A stretch of DNA of 39,350 bases. Source: Candidatus Aphodenecus pullistercoris. GTDB taxonomy: Bacteria > Spirochaetota > Spirochaetia > Sphaerochaetales > Sphaerochaetaceae. The notes beneath the pieces are model-generated. The model saw only the letters and a list, made by a program, of their open reading frames with translations. It searched no databases and was not told where the DNA came from. Location: the NCBI GenBank assembly GCA_017694495.1, contig JADIMU010000041.1:1-39350 (forward strand). Reading direction: 5' to 3'. A program made the position numbers and the translations under genes. Of the stretch, positions 18,329 through 25,870 are shown piece by piece (within the stretch, counting starts at the first letter, position 1; each line of letters opens with the position of its first letter).

Positions 18329-18793
18329 GTGGACAACAACATTCTGCTGAACGCACCACTTGTCAGCGCCTTCACAGCCTGGCTGGTCGCACAAGTGCTC
18401 AAACCCCTGATCAACCTGGCCCTCACAGGCAGGTTCAACGCCCACATGCTCCTGACGACGGGAGGCATGCCCAGCTCGCATACTGCGACTGTCATCGCGC
18501 TGACGACCTCCGTCGCCATAAGGGAAGGTCTCGGAAGCACGCTTTTCGCGATGTGCGTCATCTTCTCCATCATCGTCATCCACGACGCGATGGGCGTCAG
18601 GGCCGAGGCGGGCAAACAGGCGGACGTCATCAACGAGTGGTCGCGCTTCCTGTCTGACATCCACAAGGACGGGCCCTTCAAGCCTGAGCACCTCAAGACG
18701 ATGCTCGGCCACTCCTTCTCCCAGGTCTTCGCAGGCTTCATCCTGGGCCTGCTCTCAGGAGGCCTGATCACCATCCTGATGGACCTCTGGTGA
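18329..18793 (+). CDS. YuiD-like divergent PAP2 family membrane protein (DUF212)
   Basis: A 154-residue membrane protein of the DUF212/YuiD family, distantly related to PAP2 phosphatases. GGMPSSHTATVIALTT is the diagnostic motif, with VIHDAMGVRAEAGKQADVIN and LGHSFSQVFAGFILGLLSGG following. There are about four membrane helices. With the GTG at 18329 the protein begins DNNILLNAPLVSAF, which matches the usual short N-terminus of the family. The ATG at 18299 would add 10 residues and lies inside a good promoter. No SD precedes either start. The substrate is unknown; lipid phosphate chemistry is an inference from the PAP2 relation. Confidence 0.85.
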   Translation: MDNNILLNAPLVSAFTAWLVAQVLKPLINLALTGRFNAHMLLTTGGMPSSHTATVIALTTSVAIREGLGSTLFAMCVIFSIIVIHDAMGVRAEAGKQADVINEWSRFLSDIHKDGPFKPEHLKTMLGHSFSQVFAGFILGLLSGGLITILMDLW

Positions 18794-18863
18794 GAATTCA
18801 CTATGTGCAAATGGTGCATTTCCACCCTTTGCGAAAGCTTCGACAAGCGCCATCTTTGGTTGC

Positions 18864-19520
18864 ATGAACTGGCTTGAGAGACACATCACACTTCAGAGCT
18901 ACGACGACAGGAAGGCCGAGATGGAGAATGCGCTGACGCACTTCATAGGCGCCGCACTGGCCCTCTGCGGCCTCGTCTACACCTTCATCATCCTTCCATC
19001 CGTACAGAATGCACCCTTGCGCATAGGCCTGCTCATCTTCGCCCTGACGAACCTCCTCCTCTACACGGCAAGCGGCCTCTACCACTACCTTCCTAGGGGG
19101 AATGGAAAGAGGATCTGCCGCATCCTCGACCACAGCAACATCTACTTCCTCATCGCCGGCACCTACACACCCATCCTCCTGTATGTAGGAAGCCCGACGA
19201 CCGTCAGGCTCACGCTTGGCATGTGGGTCATCGCACTGCTCGGCGTCGGCTTCACGCTCTTCTTCTGGGGCCGCCTGAAGCCTCTGCATCCCATCCTCTA
19301 CCTCCTGATGGGCTGGATGATCGTCTTCTTCTGGAACGATGTGATACCCTACCTGCCTTCAGGACTTGTCCCCTTCATGATCATAGGAGGCCTCTTCTAC
19401 TCCGTCGGCGTCATCTTCTACGCCATGAAGAAGCTTCCCCACTACCACGCCATCTGGCACCTCTTCGTGCTCGCCGGATCGATCGCATTCTACGTAGGAA
19501 TCTATAGCCAGCTTGCCTGA
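18864..19520 (+). CDS. TrhA/hemolysin III family membrane protein (PAQR-like)
   Basis: A 218-residue integral membrane protein with about seven helices. Family markers are SGLYHYLPR near residue 70, LDHSNIYFLIAGTYTP near 89 and HAIWHLFVLAGS near 195; these hold the conserved His and Asp residues that line a metal site in the wider PAQR family. Bacterial members (YqfA/TrhA) have been linked to membrane lipid homeostasis; the hemolysin name is historical. No SD is visible before the ATG, and the preceding 70 bases hold no obvious terminator. Confidence 0.9.
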   Translation: MNWLERHITLQSYDDRKAEMENALTHFIGAALALCGLVYTFIILPSVQNAPLRIGLLIFALTNLLLYTASGLYHYLPRGNGKRICRILDHSNIYFLIAGTYTPILLYVGSPTTVRLTLGMWVIALLGVGFTLFFWGRLKPLHPILYLLMGWMIVFFWNDVIPYLPSGLVPFMIIGGLFYSVGVIFYAMKKLPHYHAIWHLFVLAGSIAFYVGIYSQLA

Positions 19521-19539
19521 AAACGGTTAAATTCCTGGT

Positions 19540-20343
19540 ATGGGCAGAAAGGATGAGGAAAGGCGCCAGAGGGAGCTCGAGAAGAGGTCCCAGGCCTTCG
19601 ACAGCTACTACGAAGCGATATACAAAGACCGGTGGCAGACATTGAAAGCCGCCCTTACGAAGGAGAAGGAGACCGTAGCCTTCTCCACAGGGCTCACCAA
19701 GGCCTACATGCTCGACGAGGCGAGCATCATCGCGGCCCTCTCCCTTCCTGTCGCTCCTGGCGACCGGGTCCTCGACATGTGCGCGGCGCCCGGAGGCAAG
19801 AGCCTCGTCATCCTCTCACGCCTCTCGGATGGAGGACTTCTCGTCGCGAACGACCGCTCCAGGGAGCGCAAGATACGGCTTGACCGTGTCCTCGACGAAC
19901 ACCTGGACCAATCCCGACGCGCCCTCGTCCAGACCAGCTGTCGTGACGCCTCGACCTGGGGTCTGAAGGAGAAGGAGGCCTACGACGCCATCCTCCTCGA
20001 CGCTCCATGCTCCAGCGAGAGGCATGTCATACAGAGCGCCCAGCATCTTGCCATGTGGTCACCCTCGCGCCCCAAACGCCTCGCGATCGAGCAGTACAGC
20101 CTCCTCGCCTCGGCCTTCATGGCGCTCAGGAAGGGTGGACACCTCCTCTACTCCACATGTTCGGTCAACCCCCAGGAGGACGAGGCCGTTGTCGCAAAGC
20201 TCTTCACGCGCCAGCATGGGCTTGTGGAAGAGATCATGCTCGACAATCCACGCGCCGAGAAGCGGGAGCACGGATACATCATCATGCCTGACAGCAGCGG
20301 AGGACTTGGTCCGCTGTACTACTGCCTTCTCAGGAAGATCTGA
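19540..20343 (+). CDS. NOL1/NOP2/Sun family RNA cytosine-5 methyltransferase
   Basis: A 267-residue SAM-dependent RNA m5C methyltransferase. SAM-binding motif I is LDMCAAPGGKS near residue 80. The two cysteines characteristic of m5C enzymes are in DAPCSSERH near 157 (motif IV) and YSTCSVNPQEDE near 206 (motif VI). Bacterial RsmB and RsmF usually have PCSGTG or similar, so CSSERH resembles the mitochondrial NSUN3/NSUN4 type (PCTTDRH) more. It lacks the N-terminal NusB-like domain of RsmB and any PUA domain. A rRNA substrate is likely but not proven. No SD; a TAAATT box ends 6 bases before the ATG, suggesting a leaderless transcript. Confidence 0.88.
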   Translation: MGRKDEERRQRELEKRSQAFDSYYEAIYKDRWQTLKAALTKEKETVAFSTGLTKAYMLDEASIIAALSLPVAPGDRVLDMCAAPGGKSLVILSRLSDGGLLVANDRSRERKIRLDRVLDEHLDQSRRALVQTSCRDASTWGLKEKEAYDAILLDAPCSSERHVIQSAQHLAMWSPSRPKRLAIEQYSLLASAFMALRKGGHLLYSTCSVNPQEDEAVVAKLFTRQHGLVEEIMLDNPRAEKREHGYIIMPDSSGGLGPLYYCLLRKI

Positions 20344-20347
20344 AACC

Positions 20348-21442
20348 ATGGACACAGTTGCAATCACAAAATGCCAGAACTACAGCAAGGAAGAGGTCTA
20401 CGCCAGGATCCAAGAGGTCGCAGACGCCTCAGCATTTCCCGATGTCAAGGGAAAGCGCGTCCTTGTGAAACCGAACATCCTCTCCGACAGTCCTGTCGAG
20501 AAGGGGATTACGACCAATCCGCAAGTCGTCGCGGCCGTAATCAGGCTGTGCCAGGAAAGGGGCGCCGGCGAAGTCCTCGTCGGAGACTCTCCCGGCCTCC
20601 ATACGCCCCATTTCTCTGCACGCTCATGTGGCATTGCGGCTGTCTGCGAAGAGAGTGGAGCACGTTGGGTCGACTTCAGCGACTCTCCCGTCACGAAGAA
20701 CCTGGACAATGGCGAGAGCGTACACATCGCCCGCGTCCTGGATGAAGTCGACATGACCATCTCCGTCGCGAAGTTCAAGACGCACCAGCTGATGTACACG
20801 ACAGGTGCCGTCAAGAACCTCTTCGGCATCATGCCGGGCCTCAACAAGAGCCCCATGCATCTGCGCCATCCCTCGAGGGAGGACTTCGCCGCCTTCATCA
20901 CAAGCCTCTTTTCACTCGCCAAGGTCTCCTACGCCTTCATCGACGGCATCATCGCAATGGAAGGTGCCGGCCCCGCAAACGGCACACTCAGACACCTGGG
21001 CCTCCTGCTGGGAGGAGCCGACGCCTACCTCGTCGACAAGGCCCAGGCCATCATCATGGGCTACGACTGGCACGACATACCTGTACTGGCAGCCGCCCAG
21101 GAAAAGGGGCACAGGATGGAAGGGGAAGTCTACAGCATCCTCGACGCCCACAAGCTCACTGTCGCCGACTTCCAGAAGATTGATGTAGACAAGCCTCGAG
21201 GCCTCTTCTCCTCCCTCATCCTCCCCTTCTTCACCCGTGGTCTGAAGAGGCGGAAGGAGAAGATGCGCCCAGCTCCGCGCTTCGACGACGCGAAGTGCGT
21301 CCACTGCCTCAGATGCATGAAGATCTGCCCGGCAAAGGCCCTCAGCCACAGCGACAGGATCGAGATTGACACACACAAGTGCATCCGCTGCTACTGCTGC
21401 GCCGAGATGTGCCCTGCAGACGCGATTGAAGTGGAGGGGTGA
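20348..21442 (+). CDS. DUF362 protein with two C-terminal [4Fe-4S] clusters
   Basis: A 364-residue protein. The N-terminal ~290 residues match the DUF362 family: KRVLVKPNILSDSPVEKGITTNPQVV, GEVLVGDSPG, SVAKFKTHQLMYTTGAVKNLFG and IDGIIAMEGAGPANGT. The C-terminus has two ferredoxin-type CxxCxxCxxxCP motifs (CVHCLRCMKICP near 317 and CIRCYCCAEMCP near 345). It is common in anaerobes, with an unknown redox role. The start at 20348 is four bases after the methyltransferase stop. An upstream in-frame extension overlaps that gene and looks spurious. The GT8 gene follows with a one-base overlap. Confidence 0.88.
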   Translation: MDTVAITKCQNYSKEEVYARIQEVADASAFPDVKGKRVLVKPNILSDSPVEKGITTNPQVVAAVIRLCQERGAGEVLVGDSPGLHTPHFSARSCGIAAVCEESGARWVDFSDSPVTKNLDNGESVHIARVLDEVDMTISVAKFKTHQLMYTTGAVKNLFGIMPGLNKSPMHLRHPSREDFAAFITSLFSLAKVSYAFIDGIIAMEGAGPANGTLRHLGLLLGGADAYLVDKAQAIIMGYDWHDIPVLAAAQEKGHRMEGEVYSILDAHKLTVADFQKIDVDKPRGLFSSLILPFFTRGLKRRKEKMRPAPRFDDAKCVHCLRCMKICPAKALSHSDRIEIDTHKCIRCYCCAEMCPADAIEVEG

Positions 21443-22287
21443 TGAGGCATCTCCTGTATTGCATCAACCGCTCCTATGTCGAGCAGATGATGGTCTCGCT
21501 CAGCTCCGTCCTCAGGCACGGCCAGCTTGGCCCCCTTGATGTCCACATCATCAACAGGGACCTCACACAGGAGGACAAGATGAGGATTTCGCTTCTATCC
21601 TCATCCTCTTGCCACATCTCCTTCATCCATTTCGACGAGGACAGGCTGCAAGGCTCGCCGACAAGCTCACGCTATCCACTTGAGATCTACTTCCGCCTCT
21701 TCTCGCCTATACTGCTTCCAAATGAAGTCGATAGGATACTTTACCTGGATGCAGATGTAATATGCATAAATCCTCTCGTTGAATTGTATGATTATGATAT
21801 AAAAGACAAGTATATCATCGCTTGCACCCATACAAAAAGGACATTGACTACAATCAATGCGATACGACTTGGATTGGATTTCGACAGCGAAGCACCTTAC
21901 ATCAATACAGGAGTCATGTTGATGAATATCGCTTCACTTAGAAAGGACTTCAACTCCACAAGCATTTTCACATTGATCGAGAAAAGGGGTGGAGCCTTCA
22001 TACTCCCAGACCAGGACATCGTCATGGCGCTCTACGGAGAGAGGATAGCCCTCGTCGACAGTCTTCGATATAACCTCTCCGACCGCATTATGCTTCTTGC
22101 GAACATTGCACGACAGCCAGCGAACCGAATGAGTGCCCAGAGCGTGAGGAAGGACTGCTGCCTCATCCACTACTGCGGAAGGAACAAGCCCTGGAAGAAG
22201 CGCTATGCCGGTGTGCTCGGATGCTTCTACGAGGAGGAGAAGGAGGCCTTGGACAGGCTCTTGACTGAAGCGGGCCAGCTTGGTTAG
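21442..22287 (+). CDS. Glycosyltransferase family 8 protein
   Basis: A 281-residue retaining GT8 enzyme, the family of LPS galactosyl/glucosyltransferases and glycogenin. The nucleotide-sugar DxD motif is DRILYLDADVICINPL near residue 103, followed by YINTGVMLMN near 155, LPDQDIVMALY near 193 and the C-terminal HYCGRNKPW. The ATG at 21442 follows GGAGGGG; a GTG just upstream is the alternative. Bases 21720-21970 are clearly more AT-rich than the rest, suggesting a mosaic or horizontally acquired segment. The acceptor is unknown, though a surface glycan is likely. Confidence 0.88.
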   Translation: MRHLLYCINRSYVEQMMVSLSSVLRHGQLGPLDVHIINRDLTQEDKMRISLLSSSSCHISFIHFDEDRLQGSPTSSRYPLEIYFRLFSPILLPNEVDRILYLDADVICINPLVELYDYDIKDKYIIACTHTKRTLTTINAIRLGLDFDSEAPYINTGVMLMNIASLRKDFNSTSIFTLIEKRGGAFILPDQDIVMALYGERIALVDSLRYNLSDRIMLLANIARQPANRMSAQSVRKDCCLIHYCGRNKPWKKRYAGVLGCFYEEEKEALDRLLTEAGQLG

Positions 22288-22298
22288 CCTCCCCGTCT

Positions 22299-24296
22299 AT
22301 GGGACTTGATCTTGACAAGGAGCTGAACAGGGAACAGGCGGCCTGCGCCCGCGACATCGAAGGGCCCAGCCTCATCATCGCAGGAGCTGGAAGCGGCAAG
22401 ACCCGGATGATCACCTACCGTATCGCCAACATGCTCGAGCACGACATCGACGAGAGGCAGATCCTGGCACTGACCTTCACGAACAAGGCCGCCAAGGAGA
22501 TGAGCGAGCGCATCAGGAGCCTAACTGGTCTTCCTCTGAAGAAACTGACCACATCCACCTTCCATTCCTTCGGACTTGGGCTGCTCAAGCAGTACATCCA
22601 GCACCTTGGATACAAGAACAACTTCACCATCTACGACACGAACGACAACACGGCACTCCTCAAGCAGGTGATCACATCGCTCGGCTACGAGGCCGGCGAC
22701 TACAACACCTTCACCCTCCTCCAGCTCTTCAGCGACCTGAAGACAGGACGGGCGAAGGAGATCGAGAAGAAGGACAGTGCGCTCAATGAGATCTATCAGG
22801 AGTGGTTGCTGAGTCAGAAGGCATACAATGTCGTCGACTTCGACGACCTCATCCTCCTGCCAATCCGCATCTTCGAGAAGTGTCCTGACATCCTCGAGAA
22901 GGTGCAGGACCGATTCCGCTATATCATGGTGGACGAGTTCCAGGACACGTCTCTCCTCCAGTACAGGTTCATCTCGATGATCGCAAAGAAGTACAGGAAC
23001 ATCTGTGTCGTCGGCGACGACGACCAGAGCATATACTCCTGGCGCGGAGCGAACTATCAGAACATAGTGATGTTCGAACAGGATTTCCCAGAACGGAAAG
23101 AATACAAGCTGGAAAGGAACTACCGCTCCACTGGAACCATCCTCGAAGCTGCCAATACACTCATCGTCCACAACAAGGAGCGCAAGGATAAGAAACTCTG
23201 GACCGACGGGGACAAGGGAAGCAACATCTACATGATCATGCCTGAGGACGAGGAGGAAGAGGCCTTCATGATCGCCGAAGGGATCAGGAAGAGGCACAAG
23301 GAGGCCCGCATCCCCTACTCGGATTTCGGCGTTCTTGTGCGCACCAACTCCCTGCTCGCCACTCTTGAGAACGCGCTCATGGAGAATGGCATCCAGTGCC
23401 AGGTCTCAGGAGGAACGAGCTTCTTCGACCGCAAGGAGGTGCGTGACCTCATATGCTATCTCAAGCTCATCGTCAACAGCGACGACGATGCCAGCCTCCT
23501 GAGGATCATCAACACGCCACGGCGCTCGATCGGCCGCGTGAGCGTCGAGAAGCTTCGCTCCTATGCGGACAGGAAGAAGATCTCGCTTTTCGATGCCCTG
23601 ACCGAATTCGCCTATGCAGCCGACTCGCCTGTCAAGGGGAAGAGCCAGGATGCGATCAAGCAGTTCTCGAAGCAGCTCCTCGCTTGGCAGAACATCAACC
23701 AGAACAACAGGAAGGCGGACCTCCTCAGGCAGATCATCGATGAGATCGGCTACAGGGACATGCTCTATGAAGAATATCCAGACAAGCCCAAGCTCATCGA
23801 CTTCAAGATGAAGTCGCTCGAGTTCCTCATCGGACGCATAGCCCGCTTCGAGAAGAACAACCCGGACTCCACGCTGAGGGACTACCTCAATCTCATGAGC
23901 CTTGATGGCAAGGACAATGCTGACAGGGATGAAGGTAAGGTCAACCTCATGACCATGCATGCCTCGAAGGGCCTCGAGTTCGACACTGTCTACCTTGCCG
24001 GTGTCGAAGAAAACATCATTCCCTCATCACGTGCCCTTGAAGAGGACATGCGAAACATCGACGAGGAGAGGAGGCTCTTCTATGTTGCGATCACAAGGGC
24101 CCGCAAGGAGCTGACAATCAGCCATTGCGCCAAGAGGAAGGACCGCATGGGAGAAAGCCACATCGCCCTTCCCTCCCGCTTCCTCGAAGAGATTCCAGAA
24201 AGCCTCTTCACGGAAGACGAGGACATGTACACGAAGAGCACCGAAGACAGGATAAGCATGCTCGACGACTTCTTGAGCAAGCTGAAGAAGAACTGA
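22299..24296 (+). CDS. UvrD/PcrA/Rep family superfamily 1 DNA helicase
   Basis: A 665-residue 3'-5' SF1A helicase. Motifs in order are LNREQAACA (Q motif), AGAGSGKTRMITYRI near 29, LTFTNKAAKEMSERI, VDEFQDTSLLQYRF near 211, GDDDQSIYSWRGANYQNI near 240, RNYRST, TMHASKGLEFDTVYLAGVEE near 553 and VAITRARKEL near 597. The length and lack of nuclease domains point to PcrA/UvrD/Rep rather than AddA or RecB; these act in repair and clearing of replication obstacles. There is no SD before the ATG. The 3' end opens onto the long AT-rich gap. Confidence 0.93.
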   Translation: MGLDLDKELNREQAACARDIEGPSLIIAGAGSGKTRMITYRIANMLEHDIDERQILALTFTNKAAKEMSERIRSLTGLPLKKLTTSTFHSFGLGLLKQYIQHLGYKNNFTIYDTNDNTALLKQVITSLGYEAGDYNTFTLLQLFSDLKTGRAKEIEKKDSALNEIYQEWLLSQKAYNVVDFDDLILLPIRIFEKCPDILEKVQDRFRYIMVDEFQDTSLLQYRFISMIAKKYRNICVVGDDDQSIYSWRGANYQNIVMFEQDFPERKEYKLERNYRSTGTILEAANTLIVHNKERKDKKLWTDGDKGSNIYMIMPEDEEEEAFMIAEGIRKRHKEARIPYSDFGVLVRTNSLLATLENALMENGIQCQVSGGTSFFDRKEVRDLICYLKLIVNSDDDASLLRIINTPRRSIGRVSVEKLRSYADRKKISLFDALTEFAYAADSPVKGKSQDAIKQFSKQLLAWQNINQNNRKADLLRQIIDEIGYRDMLYEEYPDKPKLIDFKMKSLEFLIGRIARFEKNNPDSTLRDYLNLMSLDGKDNADRDEGKVNLMTMHASKGLEFDTVYLAGVEENIIPSSRALEEDMRNIDEERRLFYVAITRARKELTISHCAKRKDRMGESHIALPSRFLEEIPESLFTEDEDMYTKSTEDRISMLDDFLSKLKKN

Positions 24297-24758
24297 CCTA
24301 TTTGATTGATATGATTCTTATAAAATAGAATGTCATGTATTGCATTATTACAACCAATCAATCATATAATTATAATATATAATCCTAAGTTGTTATTATT
24401 ATTCAAATGACATTTACATTTGAATCAATATATTATCAATTCAATTATTATTACAATCCTTTTAATATAATCTATTACACATGAAGCAAACATACATGTT
24501 TTCGCAATCAGAACCGATTGCAATCCAATCCAATCCCACAAGAACTGAATGGAAAGCTTCTGGTAAAACTACAACTCTTTCATTCGATATGCTATTCAGT
24601 CAATATCGCAGATTTATGTTTAGATAGGTTTTTTAAAGTATAATTATATCATAATTTATGCGTTATATAGCTGTATAAATATATTAATAAAAGAATAAAA
24701 ATAGTATATATAAATTGATTTTTTTGATTCTGCTATAAGTATCATGCCCTCCAACTGA

Positions 24759-24777
24759 TTTTTTTTTGGGGGGGGGG
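24759..24777. repeat. T9G10 homopolymer tract
   Basis: Nine T followed by ten G in otherwise mixed sequence. Long poly-G tracts are prone to slippage and in some spirochaetes sit in phase-variable promoters. Here no gene lies immediately downstream on the plus strand. Confidence 0.7.
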
Positions 24778-24822
24778 CTGATACCTGAGCATACACGACA
24801 TTCAAGCACAAATAGCCGCTTC

Positions 24823-25017
24823 TCATCTCCTCCGCCGCTCTTTTCCGTAGCCTGATCCGACAAGCAGGAAAAAGATTGCAGCAATGATCGATACGATTGG
24901 AATGGCGAAACTGAGAACTCCTCCTGCAATGATGCAAATGAGTGGATTTACGGCCGGAATCAAAACCGCCTAGCCGAGAAAAGCTCCTACAAGCATGCCG
25001 ACAATTCTTTTGACCAT
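24823..25017 (-). pseudogene. Small two-helix membrane protein gene interrupted by TAG
   Basis: Starting at an ATG at 25017 with GGAGG six bases upstream, 15 codons (MVKRIVGMLVGAFLG) lead to TAG at 24972-24970. The same frame then continues 48 codons to TGA at 24825. The whole would be a 63-residue protein with about two hydrophobic helices (PLICIIAGGVLSFAIP and IVSIIAAIFFLLVG) and a basic tail. The sound SD, strong hydrophobicity and continuous frame imply a real gene with a nonsense mutation, or a sequencing error. No function can be assigned. Confidence 0.55.
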
Positions 25018-25264
25018 ACATTCCTCCAGAATCTGCTTCACCCTTCATATCATCCGCAAGTCTCAAATCCTGAGATGTCTTTTCGACTTCTCGACCAGAT
25101 GGGGAGGAATGCTGGAAACGGTCTCCTGGTCCTGATTCGTACTGCTCTCGGAAAATGGTGGGCAAAGCTATTCTTGCTTCAGGTATGTGGCGGCCTTGTG
25201 GCTATCTGGCCAGACGGACAAATCGGCATGTCATGAGTGGCCAGCACTGACAATCAAGAAGGAT

Positions 25265-25870
25265 TCAGAAGAAAGGCCAGTTCTCCCTCAGGAAGGCCTC
25301 CACTCTTGCAGCGATCAGCTTGTGGCCAAGCTCATTCGGATGTACACCGTCCCCATCAGGCGCGGCTGCGCAGGAGAAGTACTTTCTGTTGTTCTCAGCC
25401 TCCCATGGCCTAAGTGGAGAGCGGGTGCACAGGTCGAGGAAGGGAATGCAATGCCTTGCGCTCACACGGCGCATGATCTCGACATATGGCTGAGTGCCAT
25501 AATGCGTGCACCAGGGACTTGGCGAGATGGCCGCGACGAGGCTTGTCGGATAGAAGCCGAGAAGAATCGAAAAGTACTTGTCCATCTGTTCTTCAAGGGC
25601 CTTCTCGAAGTTTCCCTCGAAGCCTTCATGAAGCAGTGAGCAGTCGTTGAAACTGCCCATGACGGTCACGATTCCAGGCTTGGGCTCAATCATCCGCAGC
25701 CGCTTGAGGTAGTTCACATTGCCTTCGAAGTCCCTGAGGAAACCTGTCCCGCTGAACCCTTCGTTCAAGACTTCCAGTCCCAGCCTGGATGCGACATAGT
25801 CGTGGTAGTTCAGACTTGTCCTGAAATTCCTCTCGGTTATCGAATCGCCTATGCACAGCCATTCCATCAT
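25265..25870 (-). CDS. SGNH/GDSL hydrolase, probable carbohydrate esterase
   Basis: A 201-residue SGNH hydrolase. Block I is CIGDSITERN with the nucleophile Ser, then the oxyanion Gly in NEGFSGTGF, the Asn in MGSFNDCS, and the catalytic Asp-x-x-His in DGVHPNELGH near the C-terminus. No signal peptide is visible, so it acts in the cytoplasm. Its start overlaps the GH2 stop (ATGA), the last gene of the sugar-use operon. A role removing acetyl or other acyl groups from imported sugars is a reasonable inference; the substrate is unknown. Confidence 0.87.
   Translation of the reverse strand: MMEWLCIGDSITERNFRTSLNYHDYVASRLGLEVLNEGFSGTGFLRDFEGNVNYLKRLRMIEPKPGIVTVMGSFNDCSLLHEGFEGNFEKALEEQMDKYFSILLGFYPTSLVAAISPSPWCTHYGTQPYVEIMRRVSARHCIPFLDLCTRSPLRPWEAENNRKYFSCAAAPDGDGVHPNELGHKLIAARVEAFLRENWPFF

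Larger units (their letters stand above)
24297..25264. other. AT-rich intergenic gap with broken small gene and T9G10 tract
   Basis: About 970 bases between the helicase and the SGNH hydrolase. The first ~460 are extremely AT-rich with imperfect inverted repeats (for example TTGATTG at 24302 and CAATCAA at 24355). A run of nine T then ten G lies at 24759-24777. The only gene-like element is a disrupted small membrane-protein frame (24823-25017, minus). From 25018 to 25264 I see no other supported gene. Confidence 0.6.

Noticed and set aside
24297-24480. Scattered inverted repeats after the UvrD-type helicase, considered as a terminator or attachment site
   Set aside because: Arms are short, AT-only and widely spaced; no integrase or duplicated target is present.
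24656-25165. A 169-codon minus-strand frame in the AT-rich gap
   Set aside because: It reads through the T9G10 tract and an AT-rich run, has no family resemblance, and is out of frame with the better-supported small membrane gene.
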